This document shows, piece by piece, positions 43,416 to 52,645 of a stretch of 64,000 bases of DNA. The notes beneath the pieces are model-generated. The model did no database searches and was not told the DNA's origin. It saw only the letters and a program-made list of their open reading frames with translations. Each line of letters opens with the position of its first letter. The first letter of the stretch is position 1. Source of the DNA: Methanomassiliicoccaceae archaeon UBA421 (GTDB lineage: Archaea; Thermoplasmatota; Thermoplasmata; Methanomassiliicoccales; Methanomethylophilaceae); contig DAHB01000005.1 in assembly GCA_002498365.1 (NCBI GenBank), positions 154,834 through 218,833 on the forward strand. Reading direction: 5' to 3'. The position numbers were made by a program, and so were the translations under genes.

Positions 43416-44222
43416 TCAAGATCCCAATATCCGCTTAGCGTCGCTGTATATCTTCTCCGCGGGATAGGTACATGGCCATTTATCGTCCCCTTCGATTATT
43501 TTGAAGTCATAGGTCTTAGCGAAGTCTTCGGTGGCGCGGTCCATGTCCGCCCTGTCGCCCAACCCCGTGTCTATCTTCACCACGGTGTCGTATCCGCAAA
43601 GGTCGAAGATCCACTTCATCATGTCCTTGTCCCCCTCAGGCATGCCTTTGAACATATCGCTGGCGGCCATGAAGTCCTCCCAGTTCGTAGCCACTGCGGG
43701 CGTGAACAGCATCTGGCCCGTGTGAGCTTTGATAAGTTCGCGGTACTTGTCGAGCCCTCCGACGGCAACGCCGACACAGTCGTCGCATACCCTGCCGACC
43801 TGGTCTCTGAAGACGACCACCGGACAGAGTCCTTTCTTCTTCGCCCATTCGGATATGTCCCACCCGTAGTTCCCGCACATTCCGTAATAGACTGCGATCG
43901 CTCCGCTTGAAGCCGACGCATCGGCGATCTCTTCCTCTATCTTCGCCCTGAGGTCCTTCGGCTCGGCGTGAAGACCCAAATTTAACATTTTGATGACTAT
44001 GGAGAAACGCGAGGGATCGAATCTCTCAAGACCGTTGTTGAATGCCCGGCCGTCGATCTCCTTATAGGTAATTCCGTATCGGCCGAGCTTCGCCTTCAGG
44101 CTCTTCGAAGGCTCGGCCTCGACCAGGTAGATGTCCTTGTCCTCGGTATCCTTCCGGAGGCTGTATACAAGCTCGTCTTCGAGGATCGGGCATCCTATAA
44201 CCGTCAGCACCCCGCTGGTCAT
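43416..44222 (-). CDS. DUF1638-family protein
   Basis: A 268-residue protein of the DUF1638 family, often encoded beside methylamine methyltransferase and corrinoid genes in methanogens. Features include TVIGCPILEDELVYSL at the start, VYYGMCGNYGWDIS (about 130-143) and DQVGRVCDDCVGVAVGG in the middle. Its function is unsettled. ATG 44222 is preferred: TTAAATAA at about 44260-44268 would place the transcript start below the upstream ATG at 44255. No methyltransferase gene lies nearby. Confidence 0.78.
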   Translation of the reverse strand: MTSGVLTVIGCPILEDELVYSLRKDTEDKDIYLVEAEPSKSLKAKLGRYGITYKEIDGRAFNNGLERFDPSRFSIVIKMLNLGLHAEPKDLRAKIEEEIADASASSGAIAVYYGMCGNYGWDISEWAKKKGLCPVVVFRDQVGRVCDDCVGVAVGGLDKYRELIKAHTGQMLFTPAVATNWEDFMAASDMFKGMPEGDKDMMKWIFDLCGYDTVVKIDTGLGDRADMDRATEDFAKTYDFKIIEGDDKWPCTYPAEKIYSDAKRILGS

Positions 44223-44287
44223 GTTTCCCGATACATTCCGGCCCGTATAAGTCATTTATTTAATTCGCATAGGCGAGACGGCAACAG

Positions 44288-44296
44288 TTTTTATTG
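44288..44296 (+). promoter_or_regulatory. TATA box of the cyclophilin / marker 8 operon
   Basis: TTTTTATTG is centred about 25 bases before the cyclophilin ATG at 44317, so the message should be leaderless. Confidence 0.5.
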
Positions 44297-44316
44297 CACG
44301 GTATGTATCAGCGTTC

Positions 44317-44796
44317 ATGACCAACGTTACATTGCACACGAGCATGGGCGACATCACTCTGAAACTCTACACCGACATGCCGATAACCACCGGTAATTTC
44401 ATCAAATTGGCCAAGAAAGGCTTCTATGACGGGATCGTCTTCCACAGGGTCATCGACGGCTTCATGGTCCAGTGCGGCTGCCCTCAGGGCACCGGGACCG
44501 GGGGGCCGGGATACACGATCGAGGACGAGTTCGGCAAGGGCCACTCCAACGTCCGCGGGACGATCGCCATGGCCAACACCGGACGCCCCAACACCGGCGG
44601 GAGCCAGTTCTTCATCAACATGGTGGACAACTCCTATCTCGACAAAGAGAACAAGTCCACACCGTACGCCCACCCGGTCTTCGGCGAGGTCGTCAAGGGC
44701 ATGGACGTCGTCGACGCCATCGGCAAGGTGAAGACGGGAAAGAACGACCGCCCCGTCAAGGACGTCGTCATACAGAGTGTCGAAGTTTCGGAATGA
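44317..44796 (+). CDS. Cyclophilin-type peptidyl-prolyl cis-trans isomerase
   Basis: A 159-residue single-domain cytoplasmic cyclophilin. FHRVIDGFMVQCG (the catalytic Arg and Gln), GTIAMANTGRPNTGGSQFFI and HPVFGEVVKGMDVVDAIG are all present. No signal peptide is seen. Its stop overlaps the marker 8 start (ATGA), an operon link that may be incidental. Confidence 0.94.
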   Translation: MTNVTLHTSMGDITLKLYTDMPITTGNFIKLAKKGFYDGIVFHRVIDGFMVQCGCPQGTGTGGPGYTIEDEFGKGHSNVRGTIAMANTGRPNTGGSQFFINMVDNSYLDKENKSTPYAHPVFGEVVKGMDVVDAIGKVKTGKNDRPVKDVVIQSVEVSE

Positions 44797-45623
44797 ACAT
44801 GTCCAGACACGTCACCGAGTGCCTCGGGAAGACCAGGGTCGTCGTGGAAGACGGCAAGATAGTAGAAGTGGGAGAGCCTCGGATCAAGAAGTGCCCGCTG
44901 TTCGGAAAGCACCGCGGTATCGACGAGTTGAACGCCGGGTCCGTACGCGACAACATAGAATTCCGCATGCAGGACTTCGGTCTCTTCTCCGAGGACCGGA
45001 AGGTGAGGATGCCGGACTTTCTCTCCTTCGGAATATCCGAGATACTGGGCACGGCGCTTAAACACGGGGCGATCGATGCCGCGGTCATAGCGGCCGACGG
45101 ATGCGGCACCGCCGTGGTCACGGACCCAGAGATCGTCCAGGGACTATGCGGCCGCATATCGGCGATAATCGAGACGTCTCCGATCGAGACGGTGATCGAA
45201 GCCGTGGGAAGGGACATGGTCCTGGACCCGGAAACGGCAGAGATAGACATGCTCGCAGGTCTTGAAAAGGCATATTCCATGGGCTTCCGTTCTGTAGCCG
45301 TAACGGTATGCGGAGCGGACGACGCCCTGAAGACGAGAGACTCCTACGGGTACAGCGCGGTCATAATGGCCGTCCACACGACCGGCACATCTTACAGGGA
45401 TGCCGTCACGCTTTTCGATAACTGCGATGTGATCACCGCATGCGCCTCCGCGACGATACGCCAGGAGGCTAAGTCGAGGAACGTTATCACTGCAGGGAAC
45501 AAGGTGCCGATATACGGCGTGAGCGAGAAGGGCAAGGAACTGGTGAGCCTCAGGCTGAAGGAGATCGGAAGGGGGCCCTGGACCGGAAACCCGCCCGAAG
45601 ACCCTCCTTACCCGCTCATCTGA
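44793..45623 (+). CDS. Methanogenesis marker protein 8 (DUF2099)
   Basis: A 276-residue protein of the DUF2099/marker 8 family, found almost only in methanogens. Recognisable parts are VVEVGEPRIKKCPLFGKHRG, FLSFGISEILGTALKHGAID, AADGCGTAV and the end NVITAGNKVPIYGVSEKGKE. Its exact role in methanogenesis is not settled. The ATG overlaps the cyclophilin stop; a second ATG two codons later is possible. It overlaps the convergent PIN gene by eight bases. Confidence 0.85.
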   Translation: MNMSRHVTECLGKTRVVVEDGKIVEVGEPRIKKCPLFGKHRGIDELNAGSVRDNIEFRMQDFGLFSEDRKVRMPDFLSFGISEILGTALKHGAIDAAVIAADGCGTAVVTDPEIVQGLCGRISAIIETSPIETVIEAVGRDMVLDPETAEIDMLAGLEKAYSMGFRSVAVTVCGADDALKTRDSYGYSAVIMAVHTTGTSYRDAVTLFDNCDVITACASATIRQEAKSRNVITAGNKVPIYGVSEKGKELVSLRLKEIGRGPWTGNPPEDPPYPLI

Positions 45624-45975
45624 CGTCGATTACCAGATGCGTTCCGGAGCGGAGGTACATGACCGGCACCCCGGCGTTCCTCAGCTTTCTCCTGAGCTCC
45701 TTGTCGTTGGTCAGCACATAAGCTTTGGTGCGCTGTGCCAGCTCGATGACCGCCGCGTCTCCGGAAGATTCCGTCTGCACTATCTCGTAACGCCTTGCCA
45801 GTTCGAGCGCCACAGCGGAGAACTTGTGCTCCAGCCGTTTGAGCTCGCCGATGATCGGCCCCGGGACGATGAAATGTACGTCTCCGAGGACCTGGCGGAC
45901 GGCCAGGTCGAGGTTCAGTTTCACCTCGAAGGGCATCAGAAGCGCGTTCGTGTCTAAAATGACGTTCGTGGCCAT
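45616..45975 (-). CDS. PIN-domain protein (FCF1-like)
   Basis: A 119-residue PIN nuclease domain. The acidic residues are seen in VILDTNALLMPFE (Asp 8), GELKRLE, SSGDAAVIELAQ and TNDKELRRKL. The placement right after aIF2-gamma and S6e is common in archaea and suggests a role in rRNA processing, as for FCF1/UTP24 relatives. No antitoxin is next to it, so a toxin role is unlikely. Confidence 0.85.
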   Translation of the reverse strand: MATNVILDTNALLMPFEVKLNLDLAVRQVLGDVHFIVPGPIIGELKRLEHKFSAVALELARRYEIVQTESSGDAAVIELAQRTKAYVLTNDKELRRKLRNAGVPVMYLRSGTHLVIDVR

Positions 45976-45979
45976 AGGC

Positions 45980-47221
45980 TCACTGTTCTACGATTCCGTA
46001 TCCGATGAGCCTCCACTTGTTGGAGATCCTTCTGGATATTGCAACCCTCTGACCGGGCATGACGCACACGGGTATCTTCAGTACCACGTCGGCGGAACCG
46101 CTTCTGGCGCTCTTTACCACGCCTACGGTGGTCGCGGTGCCCACGCTGAGCATGAGGGGTTCGTTGCTCTTGATCTCTTCGACGCTCAGTTCGGACGAAG
46201 AACCGACGACGCGTTCCATAAGGACGGTCTGCATCGTGAAATCGCTGACGACCGCGGGAAGGTTCCCGGGGGTTCCCAGCATTGTGCCGGTGAGGCCGTC
46301 GGACTTGGTTATCGAAGGATCGAGCTCGGTACCGATCGCGATGAGCCCTCCGGGCTCCACGCTGTCGACCATCCGTCCGCCTGCCTCGAGCGATGTGATG
46401 TCGGCGGCAATCTTCTCGTAGGTCATCTTTCCGGCGACCTCGACCCTTCTGCCTGGCACGATCTCTACCCTGTCTCCGATCTTGAGCCTGCCCTGTATAA
46501 GGGTGCCCCCTATGACGCCTCCTCTGAGCTCCTTGGGTTTGGCGCCGGGCGAGTTGATGTCGAAAGAACGCGCCACGTGCATGAGGGGAGCGGATTCGGT
46601 GTCCCTGGTGATCTTGTGTATGATGTGCTTCTGGATAGCCTCGATGAGCATGTCGATGTTCACGCCGTGGTTCGCGGATATGGGGATGATCGGCGCGTTC
46701 TCGGCGACCGTGCCCTTGACGAAGGCCTTGATCTCCCTGTAGTTCTCCAGGGCCTGTTCCTTCGTTACGATATCGATCTTATTCTGAACGATCACGATGT
46801 GCTCGATCCCTATGATCGAGAGAGCCATCAGATGCTCTTTGGTCTGGGGTTGCGGGCAGTGCTCGTTGGCGGCCACCAGAAGCAACGCGCCGTCCATTAG
46901 GGCGGCGCCGGAAAGCATCGTGGCCATCAGGGTCTCGTGGCCGGGGGCGTCGACGAAGGACACCGCCTGAAGGAATTCGGCCTCGGAGCCGCAGTTCTTG
47001 CATGTCTTCTCAGTGCCGTAGGCCGCTACACCCTGGCACTGGGGGCATTTGTAGAATGCTACGTCAGCATATCCGAGGCGTATGGATATCCCTCTCTTCA
47101 CCTCTTCGGAGTGGCGGTCCGTCCAGTCTCCGGAAAGCGCTTTGGTCAGCGTGGTCTTTCCGTGGTCGACGTGACCGATCATCCCGATGTTCGCCTCGGG
47201 CTGCCTGGGGACCTTCATCAT
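45980..47221 (-). CDS. eif2g: Translation initiation factor aIF2 subunit gamma
   Basis: A 413-residue GTPase that brings initiator tRNA to the ribosome. G1 GHVDHGKTTL is near residue 18, a zinc knuckle (CPQCQGV, CKNCGS) near 60-80, DAPGHETLMATML near 93 and the NKID motif near 148. Domains II and III follow in full. The ATG overlaps the S6e stop. The alpha and beta subunit genes are not here. Confidence 0.96.
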   Translation of the reverse strand: MMKVPRQPEANIGMIGHVDHGKTTLTKALSGDWTDRHSEEVKRGISIRLGYADVAFYKCPQCQGVAAYGTEKTCKNCGSEAEFLQAVSFVDAPGHETLMATMLSGAALMDGALLLVAANEHCPQPQTKEHLMALSIIGIEHIVIVQNKIDIVTKEQALENYREIKAFVKGTVAENAPIIPISANHGVNIDMLIEAIQKHIIHKITRDTESAPLMHVARSFDINSPGAKPKELRGGVIGGTLIQGRLKIGDRVEIVPGRRVEVAGKMTYEKIAADITSLEAGGRMVDSVEPGGLIAIGTELDPSITKSDGLTGTMLGTPGNLPAVVSDFTMQTVLMERVVGSSSELSVEEIKSNEPLMLSVGTATTVGVVKSARSGSADVVLKIPVCVMPGQRVAISRRISNKWRLIGYGIVEQ

Positions 47222-47619
47222 TTCTCCGCGGGAGCTTCGCCGGAGGCGAAGGTCTCCTCAACCGATTTAGGTCCGTACTCTGCGATGGCCATGTTGATCT
47301 GAACTATTTCGGCAGAGATAGCGGAACCGCGGACCGCGGTCCTCTTCCTCTCTCCCGGATATTTCTCGTGGAATCCGAGCCCGTCCGAAAGAAGGAGCTT
47401 TCTCTTCCTCGGTCCGGGAAGGTCCTTTCTCATCGGAGTACCGTTGCTGTCGCTTCCGCCTGTGATCTTGAGCTTGTAACCGGGGAGCCCTACGAAAATT
47501 CCGTCGACGACCTCTCCGATGTTTTTACCAATCAGAGAGTTCGCGTGGTGGCCCGACACGGCAACATTGTAAGATTTGCCTGTCTTAACGTCATTCACGA
47601 TAGTTTTGAAGTCTACCAT
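47218..47619 (-). CDS. rps6e: Ribosomal protein eS6
   Basis: A 133-residue archaeal eS6: FKTIVNDVKTGKSYNV at the start, LPGYKLKITGGSDSNGTPMR (about 45-64) and the RKRKLLLSDG region are diagnostic. It leads the S6e-aIF2-gamma-PIN run, with coupled stops and starts. Confidence 0.95.
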   Translation of the reverse strand: MVDFKTIVNDVKTGKSYNVAVSGHHANSLIGKNIGEVVDGIFVGLPGYKLKITGGSDSNGTPMRKDLPGPRKRKLLLSDGLGFHEKYPGERKRTAVRGSAISAEIVQINMAIAEYGPKSVEETFASGEAPAEK

Positions 47620-47727
47620 TTGAACACCTGTAGAACCGCCTTAGCCTAGCAATGCTTATATAGTTTCCTATATGGGAAATCTCCTCGGCATCGACCTGGT
47701 CACGCAGTCTGGGACCTTGGACGGAGG

Positions 47728-48801
47728 TCAGGCCTTCCCCGAGGGGCCGACGGGGCGCCTCCTCTTGCGGACCGCCAGAAGCTTTGTGAGACGGGATTTG
47801 AACTCGTCGATCGACGCGACGGTGCTGGGGTCCACGCCCGAAATATATGCCAAATACAGTGACACATAGTCGCCTATCATCACCGACCGTATGATCTTCT
47901 CCGTGACACTCTTCCCGCGTATCTTCAGCACCAAAGGTTCCACGCCGTAAGATCTCAGGGTATCGATCGAAGCGTTGATGGCGTTCCGCTTGTACCTGTT
48001 CATCCGCTCTTCGTAGAGGAATATAGGCATGCACTTTTCCCTGACCTCTCCCTCCGACCATCCGGAGATCTCGTTGTGGCTGAACTCCGGTATCGATCCG
48101 GAGAAGGCCATCATCTTGGAGTTTTCGTTCATCTGGCTCTTCCACCTGAGGGCCGAAGAGGCTATGTCCGTCGTAGAGTATATTATCGGCACCCTGCCGT
48201 CTATCCTGCGGGCTACCTCCCATGCGATGCTGATGTCGCTGGAGAGCTCGTCCCTTAACGTCCTTAGCTTGGGGATGCTTTTCTGGACCGCGATCTTGGT
48301 GGACGGGTCGCCCAGAGCGTCCATCATGTTGACCATGATGCCCAGCGTGTAACCCAGTGCGCACCTGGGCTGAAGCCCGGGGGTGATTTTGATTATTAGG
48401 TCTCCCTTCGCCTTGGCGCGCTCCGATATCTCGCCGCCCGAAGACAGCACTATTATCTGGGCGTTCTTGGCCGTGGCCTGCTCGTACATCGAAAGCGTTT
48501 CCTTGGTGTTCCCCGAATAGCTCGATATTACGACCAGCGTATCTTCGTTCACCCATTCGGGTATGTCGGGGAAGCGCTGTATCTTGATCGGGTATCTCGC
48601 CGAGTCGGCCACGCAGTCCGAGATTATGTCCCCGCCGATTGCGGAGCCTCCCATCCCGCAGAACAGAATGAACTTGAACTTGAAATCCAGGATCAGAGGG
48701 ACGTTGATGGAGTCCTCGAGGTTGTCGAGGAACGCGTAGATGTCGCCCGATATGTCGCTGGGGTCCTTCTTCAGAACGCTTGTGGCCGTGTGCTTCAACA
48801 T
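47728..48801 (-). CDS. Bifunctional phosphoglucose / phosphomannose isomerase
   Basis: A 357-residue SIS-domain sugar isomerase of the archaeal PGI/PMI family. CGMGGSAIGGDI (about 49-60), ISSYSGNTKETLSM (about 92-105), SSGGEISERAKAKGD, LGYTLG and the C-terminal half with HNEISGW fit. It interconverts glucose-6-P, fructose-6-P and mannose-6-P and may supply the glycan genes to the right. The ATG shares one base with the aIF5B stop (TGATG). A longer upstream frame is not used since it would lie inside aIF5B. Confidence 0.88.
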   Translation of the reverse strand: MLKHTATSVLKKDPSDISGDIYAFLDNLEDSINVPLILDFKFKFILFCGMGGSAIGGDIISDCVADSARYPIKIQRFPDIPEWVNEDTLVVISSYSGNTKETLSMYEQATAKNAQIIVLSSGGEISERAKAKGDLIIKITPGLQPRCALGYTLGIMVNMMDALGDPSTKIAVQKSIPKLRTLRDELSSDISIAWEVARRIDGRVPIIYSTTDIASSALRWKSQMNENSKMMAFSGSIPEFSHNEISGWSEGEVREKCMPIFLYEERMNRYKRNAINASIDTLRSYGVEPLVLKIRGKSVTEKIIRSVMIGDYVSLYLAYISGVDPSTVASIDEFKSRLTKLLAVRKRRRPVGPSGKA

Positions 48802-50546
48802 CACATCCCCCAGAACATGTCTTGCTTCCTCTTGATGGCGATGAGCTCTTCCATCGCCGCCTTCTCGTCGCTGTTGAGATCCATGTTCGGAAGCTGTTTG
48901 ACCGATGACTCCAGCAGGTCCACGTAAAGCACGTCTCCCTCGTTGATCTGCCTCCCTGCGGTTACGCCTTCGATACCGACGGCGACCTCGTCCCCCTGGG
49001 ACGCCTCCTTGAGCGTGTCCTCCCCCGTATGGATGCTTTTTATCCTTCCGGCGTCCCCGCCGGAGGAAGTGACGAGCTTCTGACCTATCCTGATCTTCCC
49101 CGCGATGACGCGGACGCCCACTATGGCGGGCTTGCTGACCCTGAACGTGCAGTTGGGCAGAAGCAATATCTTGGCCGGGAACGCGAACTCGGAACGCTTG
49201 TCGGTCTCGGCCTTCTTCTTGGCCTCGTCGCGCCACAGAACGTATTCATCGATGAGCTGGTAGACTATCGGGTTTGTGAAAACGGAGATCTGCTGGTTCT
49301 GCAGCTCGGCCTCGGCGTCCTTCGACATCGTGACGTTGAATCCCAGTATGATGCTGTCGTCCCTGTCGCCGTATGCCGCCTCCACTATGTCCCTGCGTGT
49401 TATCTCTCCGATGCCGTACTTCCTTATCGGGATCTCGGCCTGCTTGGCCTCGAAGGCCAAAGCTTCCAGTGACCCGACGGCGTCGGCTTTGATCGTTATG
49501 CCGGCCTCCACCACGTCTACTTTGATCTGGGACTCCTCTTTGATCGTGGCGATGAGCGGGTCGTTAGGCCCTTTGACCACCATTATCGGCCCTCCGGCGA
49601 TCGCGCCCTCCACGTTCTGGCATGCGATCTTTACTCCCGCCGCCGCGTTGAGCTCCTTGACGGAGTCGAACCTGTCCCTGGGGTCCCGTATCTCGTCCAG
49701 GGGCTTCGGCTTCAGGATCGCTTTTATCTTCGTGATGATCGGTGCGCCCCTCGTTCCCAAGGCCACGGTGTCGCCGCGACGGAGCGTGCCCGAGTAAAGA
49801 ATGATGTCCAGGGTCTTCCCGAGGCCCTTCTCTTCCTTGATCTCCAATATTGTGCCTTTTCCGGGGCCCTCGTTCTTCTCCAGCCTGGACTCCAGGAAGC
49901 GCTGCGCCAGTCCGATGAGGACCAGCATGAGGTCCTGGATGCCTTCTCCTTCCTTTGCGCTTATGGGCACCAGGGCGACGGTCTTGGTGAAATCGTCGAT
50001 CCTGTCGTACCTGTCGGAGGATATCCCCTCGTGGGACATCTGTCCTATGATGTTGTACATCTTCTCGTTGAAGACCTCCATCGTGCGTTCCTGCTGCACC
50101 TTCTCGGCCAGCACGAACGGGCGGCCTTCCACGCTGTTCCATCCCTGTATCGTGTCGATCTTGTTCATGGCGATCACGAAGGGGGTCTTGAACTGCCTCA
50201 GTATCCTTATGGATTCGATGGTCTGGGGCATCAGGCCTTCCTTTATATCTATGACCAATACGGCCAGGTCCGCCAGGGAGCCTCCTCTCGCGCGAAGGGT
50301 CATGAAGGCCTGGTGTCCGGGAGTGTCTATGAAAAGCAGCCCGGGGACGTCGAATCTCTTCTTCCCCAGGATCTGGGAGCACATCTTGTAGATATGGTCT
50401 ATGGGCACTTCGGTAGCGCCTATGTGCTGGGTTATCGAGCCGGCCTCCCTGGCCTGGACAGAAGTGCCTCTGACCCTGTCTAGAAGCTTCGTCTTTCCGT
50501 GATCAACGTGTCCAAGCACGCTGACGACCGGTTGCCGTATTGCCAT
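48801..50546 (-). CDS. infB: Translation initiation factor aIF5B (IF-2)
   Basis: A 581-residue GTPase that joins ribosomal subunits. G1 VLGHVDHGKTKLLD is at 10-23, DTPGHQAF at about 74-81, NKID at about 132-135, then domains II-IV to the end. There is no long N-terminal extension and no intein, both usual variations in archaea. It lies 54 bases after ndk. Confidence 0.95.
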   Translation of the reverse strand: MAIRQPVVSVLGHVDHGKTKLLDRVRGTSVQAREAGSITQHIGATEVPIDHIYKMCSQILGKKRFDVPGLLFIDTPGHQAFMTLRARGGSLADLAVLVIDIKEGLMPQTIESIRILRQFKTPFVIAMNKIDTIQGWNSVEGRPFVLAEKVQQERTMEVFNEKMYNIIGQMSHEGISSDRYDRIDDFTKTVALVPISAKEGEGIQDLMLVLIGLAQRFLESRLEKNEGPGKGTILEIKEEKGLGKTLDIILYSGTLRRGDTVALGTRGAPIITKIKAILKPKPLDEIRDPRDRFDSVKELNAAAGVKIACQNVEGAIAGGPIMVVKGPNDPLIATIKEESQIKVDVVEAGITIKADAVGSLEALAFEAKQAEIPIRKYGIGEITRRDIVEAAYGDRDDSIILGFNVTMSKDAEAELQNQQISVFTNPIVYQLIDEYVLWRDEAKKKAETDKRSEFAFPAKILLLPNCTFRVSKPAIVGVRVIAGKIRIGQKLVTSSGGDAGRIKSIHTGEDTLKEASQGDEVAVGIEGVTAGRQINEGDVLYVDLLESSVKQLPNMDLNSDEKAAMEELIAIKRKQDMFWGM

Positions 50547-50600
50547 TCGAAACCATGCCCCCCACCGTCAGTTATTAAAGGGTTTCAGGAAAGGGTTTCT

Positions 50601-51056
50601 TCACTCGTAGATCCACTTATCGGAGTCGCGCTTGTATTCGACGAGCTCCTCGGGCCTGAAGAAGATAGATATCTCCCTCTGGGCCGATTCGGCCGAGTCC
50701 GACCCGTGGATTATGTTCACGCCTGTGACCATGCAGTAGTCGCCGCGTATCGTCCCGGGAGCGGACTCCTGGGGATTCGTCTTTCCCATGATGCTCCTGC
50801 ATACCGCCACGGCGTTATCCCCTTCCAGCACCATAGCCAGCACGGGGCCGGAGGTGATGTAGGAGATCAGGGAGTCGAAGAACTTCTTTCCCTTGTGCTC
50901 CCCGTAGTGGAACTCCGCGGTGTCCTTGGATATCGTCATCATCTTCATGGCGACGATCTTCAGGCCCTTCTTCTCGAATCGCGAGACGATCTCGCCGCAG
51001 AGTCCGCGCTGGACCCCGTCGGGCTTGACCATCAGGTACGTTCTTTCGACGGCCAT
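50601..51056 (-). CDS. ndk: Nucleoside diphosphate kinase
   Basis: A 151-residue NDK that balances nucleoside triphosphate pools. TYLMVKPDGVQRGLCGEI opens it, and the catalytic His lies in NIIHGSDSAESAQRE (His 117 region). It begins four bases after L24e in a classical archaeal L7Ae-S28e-L24e-Ndk-IF2 order. Confidence 0.95.
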   Translation of the reverse strand: MAVERTYLMVKPDGVQRGLCGEIVSRFEKKGLKIVAMKMMTISKDTAEFHYGEHKGKKFFDSLISYITSGPVLAMVLEGDNAVAVCRSIMGKTNPQESAPGTIRGDYCMVTGVNIIHGSDSAESAQREISIFFRPEELVEYKRDSDKWIYE

Positions 51057-51060
51057 GTGA

Positions 51061-51294
51061 TCACTTCTTCTCTTCGGAAGCGCGCTTCTCTTCGAACTTC
51101 AGGCGTGCAGCCTTCTCGTCCACGGCCTTCTGGGTCCAAGCGGTCTTTCTGGGGACCCTCTTGAGCTCGACCATGTTCTTGTAGCACTTGTTGCTGTCGA
51201 AGAAAAGGACGGTTCCGTCCCTCTTCACATACATCTTGCCGGTACCGGGCTCTATTTCGGTGCCGCAGAACGAGCATTTTCTTATCTCGACCAA
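51061..51294 (-). CDS. rpl24e: Ribosomal protein eL24
   Basis: A 77-residue eL24 with the treble-clef zinc site CSFCGTEIEPGTGKMYV and the FFDSNKCYKNM continuation. The C-terminal tail is charged. It starts four bases after the S28e stop. Confidence 0.94.
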   Translation of the reverse strand: MVEIRKCSFCGTEIEPGTGKMYVKRDGTVLFFDSNKCYKNMVELKRVPRKTAWTQKAVDEKAARLKFEEKRASEEKK

Positions 51295-51298
51295 CGTA

Positions 51299-51511
51299 TC
51301 ACCTCATTCCCAGTTTCCTGGCTTCTCTCGAGGTCTCTCTCAGCATGAGGATGTCCCCCATCCTGACAGGACCCATAATGTTCCTGGTGATGATCCTTCC
51401 CTTGTCGCGACCGTCAAGTACGCGGACTTTGACCTGGGTGGCCTCACCGGTCATCCCGGTGCGGCCGATAATCTCTACTACCTCCGCGGGGATGCTGTCA
51501 GTGTCAACCAT
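51299..51511 (-). CDS. rps28e: Ribosomal protein eS28
   Basis: A 70-residue eS28: VVEIIGRTGMTGEATQVKVR, then RNIMGPVRMGDILMLRETSR and the RKLGMR end are unmistakable. Confidence 0.95.
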   Translation of the reverse strand: MVDTDSIPAEVVEIIGRTGMTGEATQVKVRVLDGRDKGRIITRNIMGPVRMGDILMLRETSREARKLGMR

Positions 51512-51523
51512 TTCAGATCACCA

Positions 51524-51889
51524 TCATTTCTTCAGGTTCTTTGCTGCCTGGGCAATCTCTTCGCAGAGCTGTTTGCCTTTGCCTACGTCGATAATGGCGA
51601 TGGAGGCTGTGGGCTTCTCGAGGCCGATCGAGTTTCCGAGCTCGGCCTTGCTGGGCACGTAGACGTACGCAACCCCTCTCTCCTCGCAAAGTGCGGGGAT
51701 GTGGGCCAGGATCTCGGGCGGGTCGACGTCGACGGCCATGACGACCAATGCCGCGTCTCCGCGCTCTACGGCTTTCGTTACTTCGTTGGTTCCTTTCTTG
51801 ATCTTGCCGCCGTCTCTCGCGATCTCTGCGAGCTGGTAGGCTTTGTCAGAAAGCTCTTTCGGTGTCTCAAACTTTACAAATACAGACAT
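51524..51889 (-). CDS. rpl7ae: Ribosomal protein L7Ae
   Basis: A 121-residue kink-turn RNA-binding protein, part of the ribosome, box C/D snoRNPs and RNase P in archaea. KIKKGTNEVTKAVERGDAAL (about 30-49), VMAVDVDPPEILAHIPALCE and VPSKAELG are typical. It is the first gene of the cluster that runs to PGI/PMI. Confidence 0.95.
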   Translation of the reverse strand: MSVFVKFETPKELSDKAYQLAEIARDGGKIKKGTNEVTKAVERGDAALVVMAVDVDPPEILAHIPALCEERGVAYVYVPSKAELGNSIGLEKPTASIAIIDVGKGKQLCEEIAQAAKNLKK

Positions 51890-51987
51890 TTAGATTACCT
51901 CTTTCCGGTCAATGACCTTCATCAATCATCGGCTCTTTAGAGCAGGGTTGCTATCGGTTGCTCATATAAATTAATTACTGGTAGGGT

Positions 51988-52644
51988 TCATTCCGCACGG
52001 TGTGCGTGCCCGGCGAACTTCGTGAGCTTGGGGTGGAGCCTGAACTCCTCCGCCACGTCGTAATCCGGATGCCTGCCCAGGAACCATCTTACGTATACGG
52101 CCACGAGTATGCCGCCGAAGGTGTTGGAAAGCATGTCCCTCATGGTGTCGAAGGGGCTGTACTGCATGTTGGTGCCCGTCAATATGTCGACAACCAGCTC
52201 GAAGACCTCCCAGTAGACGCTGAGCGCCAGCATCCCCAGTACTATGAAGAGGGATAATCCCCTTTTGCCGAGCTTGACCTTCCTGTCGTGGCCGTCCACC
52301 ACCATAAGGGCGTAGAATACGCAGAGCCCCACCACCACCGAAGAGACCGTATGTGTGACGGTGTCGTACCATATCAGGTCGTCGTACTGCATGAACAGGA
52401 CCCCGTAACCGTGCAGGAATATCGCCGTTTCTATCATTATCACGAAGACCAGCGGAAGGGTCATTATGTTCGCCCGGCGGAATATCATCGGCACGAGACA
52501 GAACAGGGCGGTGAAGAGACCGGTGTTCAGCTGATACTCCAGCCTGTTCTCGAAGAAATATGAGCGGACGGTCATAAGCAGGAGCACGGCGAACGCGATG
52601 ATGCATATGACGTCCGAAGCCGCTCCTTTCCTGGAACCTTCCAT
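51988..52644 (-). CDS. YjdF/DUF2238-like membrane protein
   Basis: A 218-residue protein with about six spans. The polar signature WYDTVTHTVSSVVVG, SVYWEVFELVVDILTG and YSPFDTMRDMLSNTFGG matches the DUF2238/YjdF family, whose role is unknown. It starts one base after the next upstream membrane gene and begins the envelope region. Confidence 0.75.
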   Translation of the reverse strand: MEGSRKGAASDVICIIAFAVLLLMTVRSYFFENRLEYQLNTGLFTALFCLVPMIFRRANIMTLPLVFVIMIETAIFLHGYGVLFMQYDDLIWYDTVTHTVSSVVVGLCVFYALMVVDGHDRKVKLGKRGLSLFIVLGMLALSVYWEVFELVVDILTGTNMQYSPFDTMRDMLSNTFGGILVAVYVRWFLGRHPDYDVAEEFRLHPKLTKFAGHAHRAE

Positions 52645-52645
52645 T

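Noticed and set aside
45616..45975. PIN protein as a toxin of a toxin-antitoxin pair
   Set aside because: No small antitoxin gene is adjacent, and the position after aIF2-gamma fits a housekeeping FCF1-like protein.
48802..49236. N-terminal extension of the PGI/PMI frame
   Set aside because: It lies wholly inside aIF5B and reads as Arg/Gly-rich shadow sequence; the ATG at 48801 begins the conserved protein.
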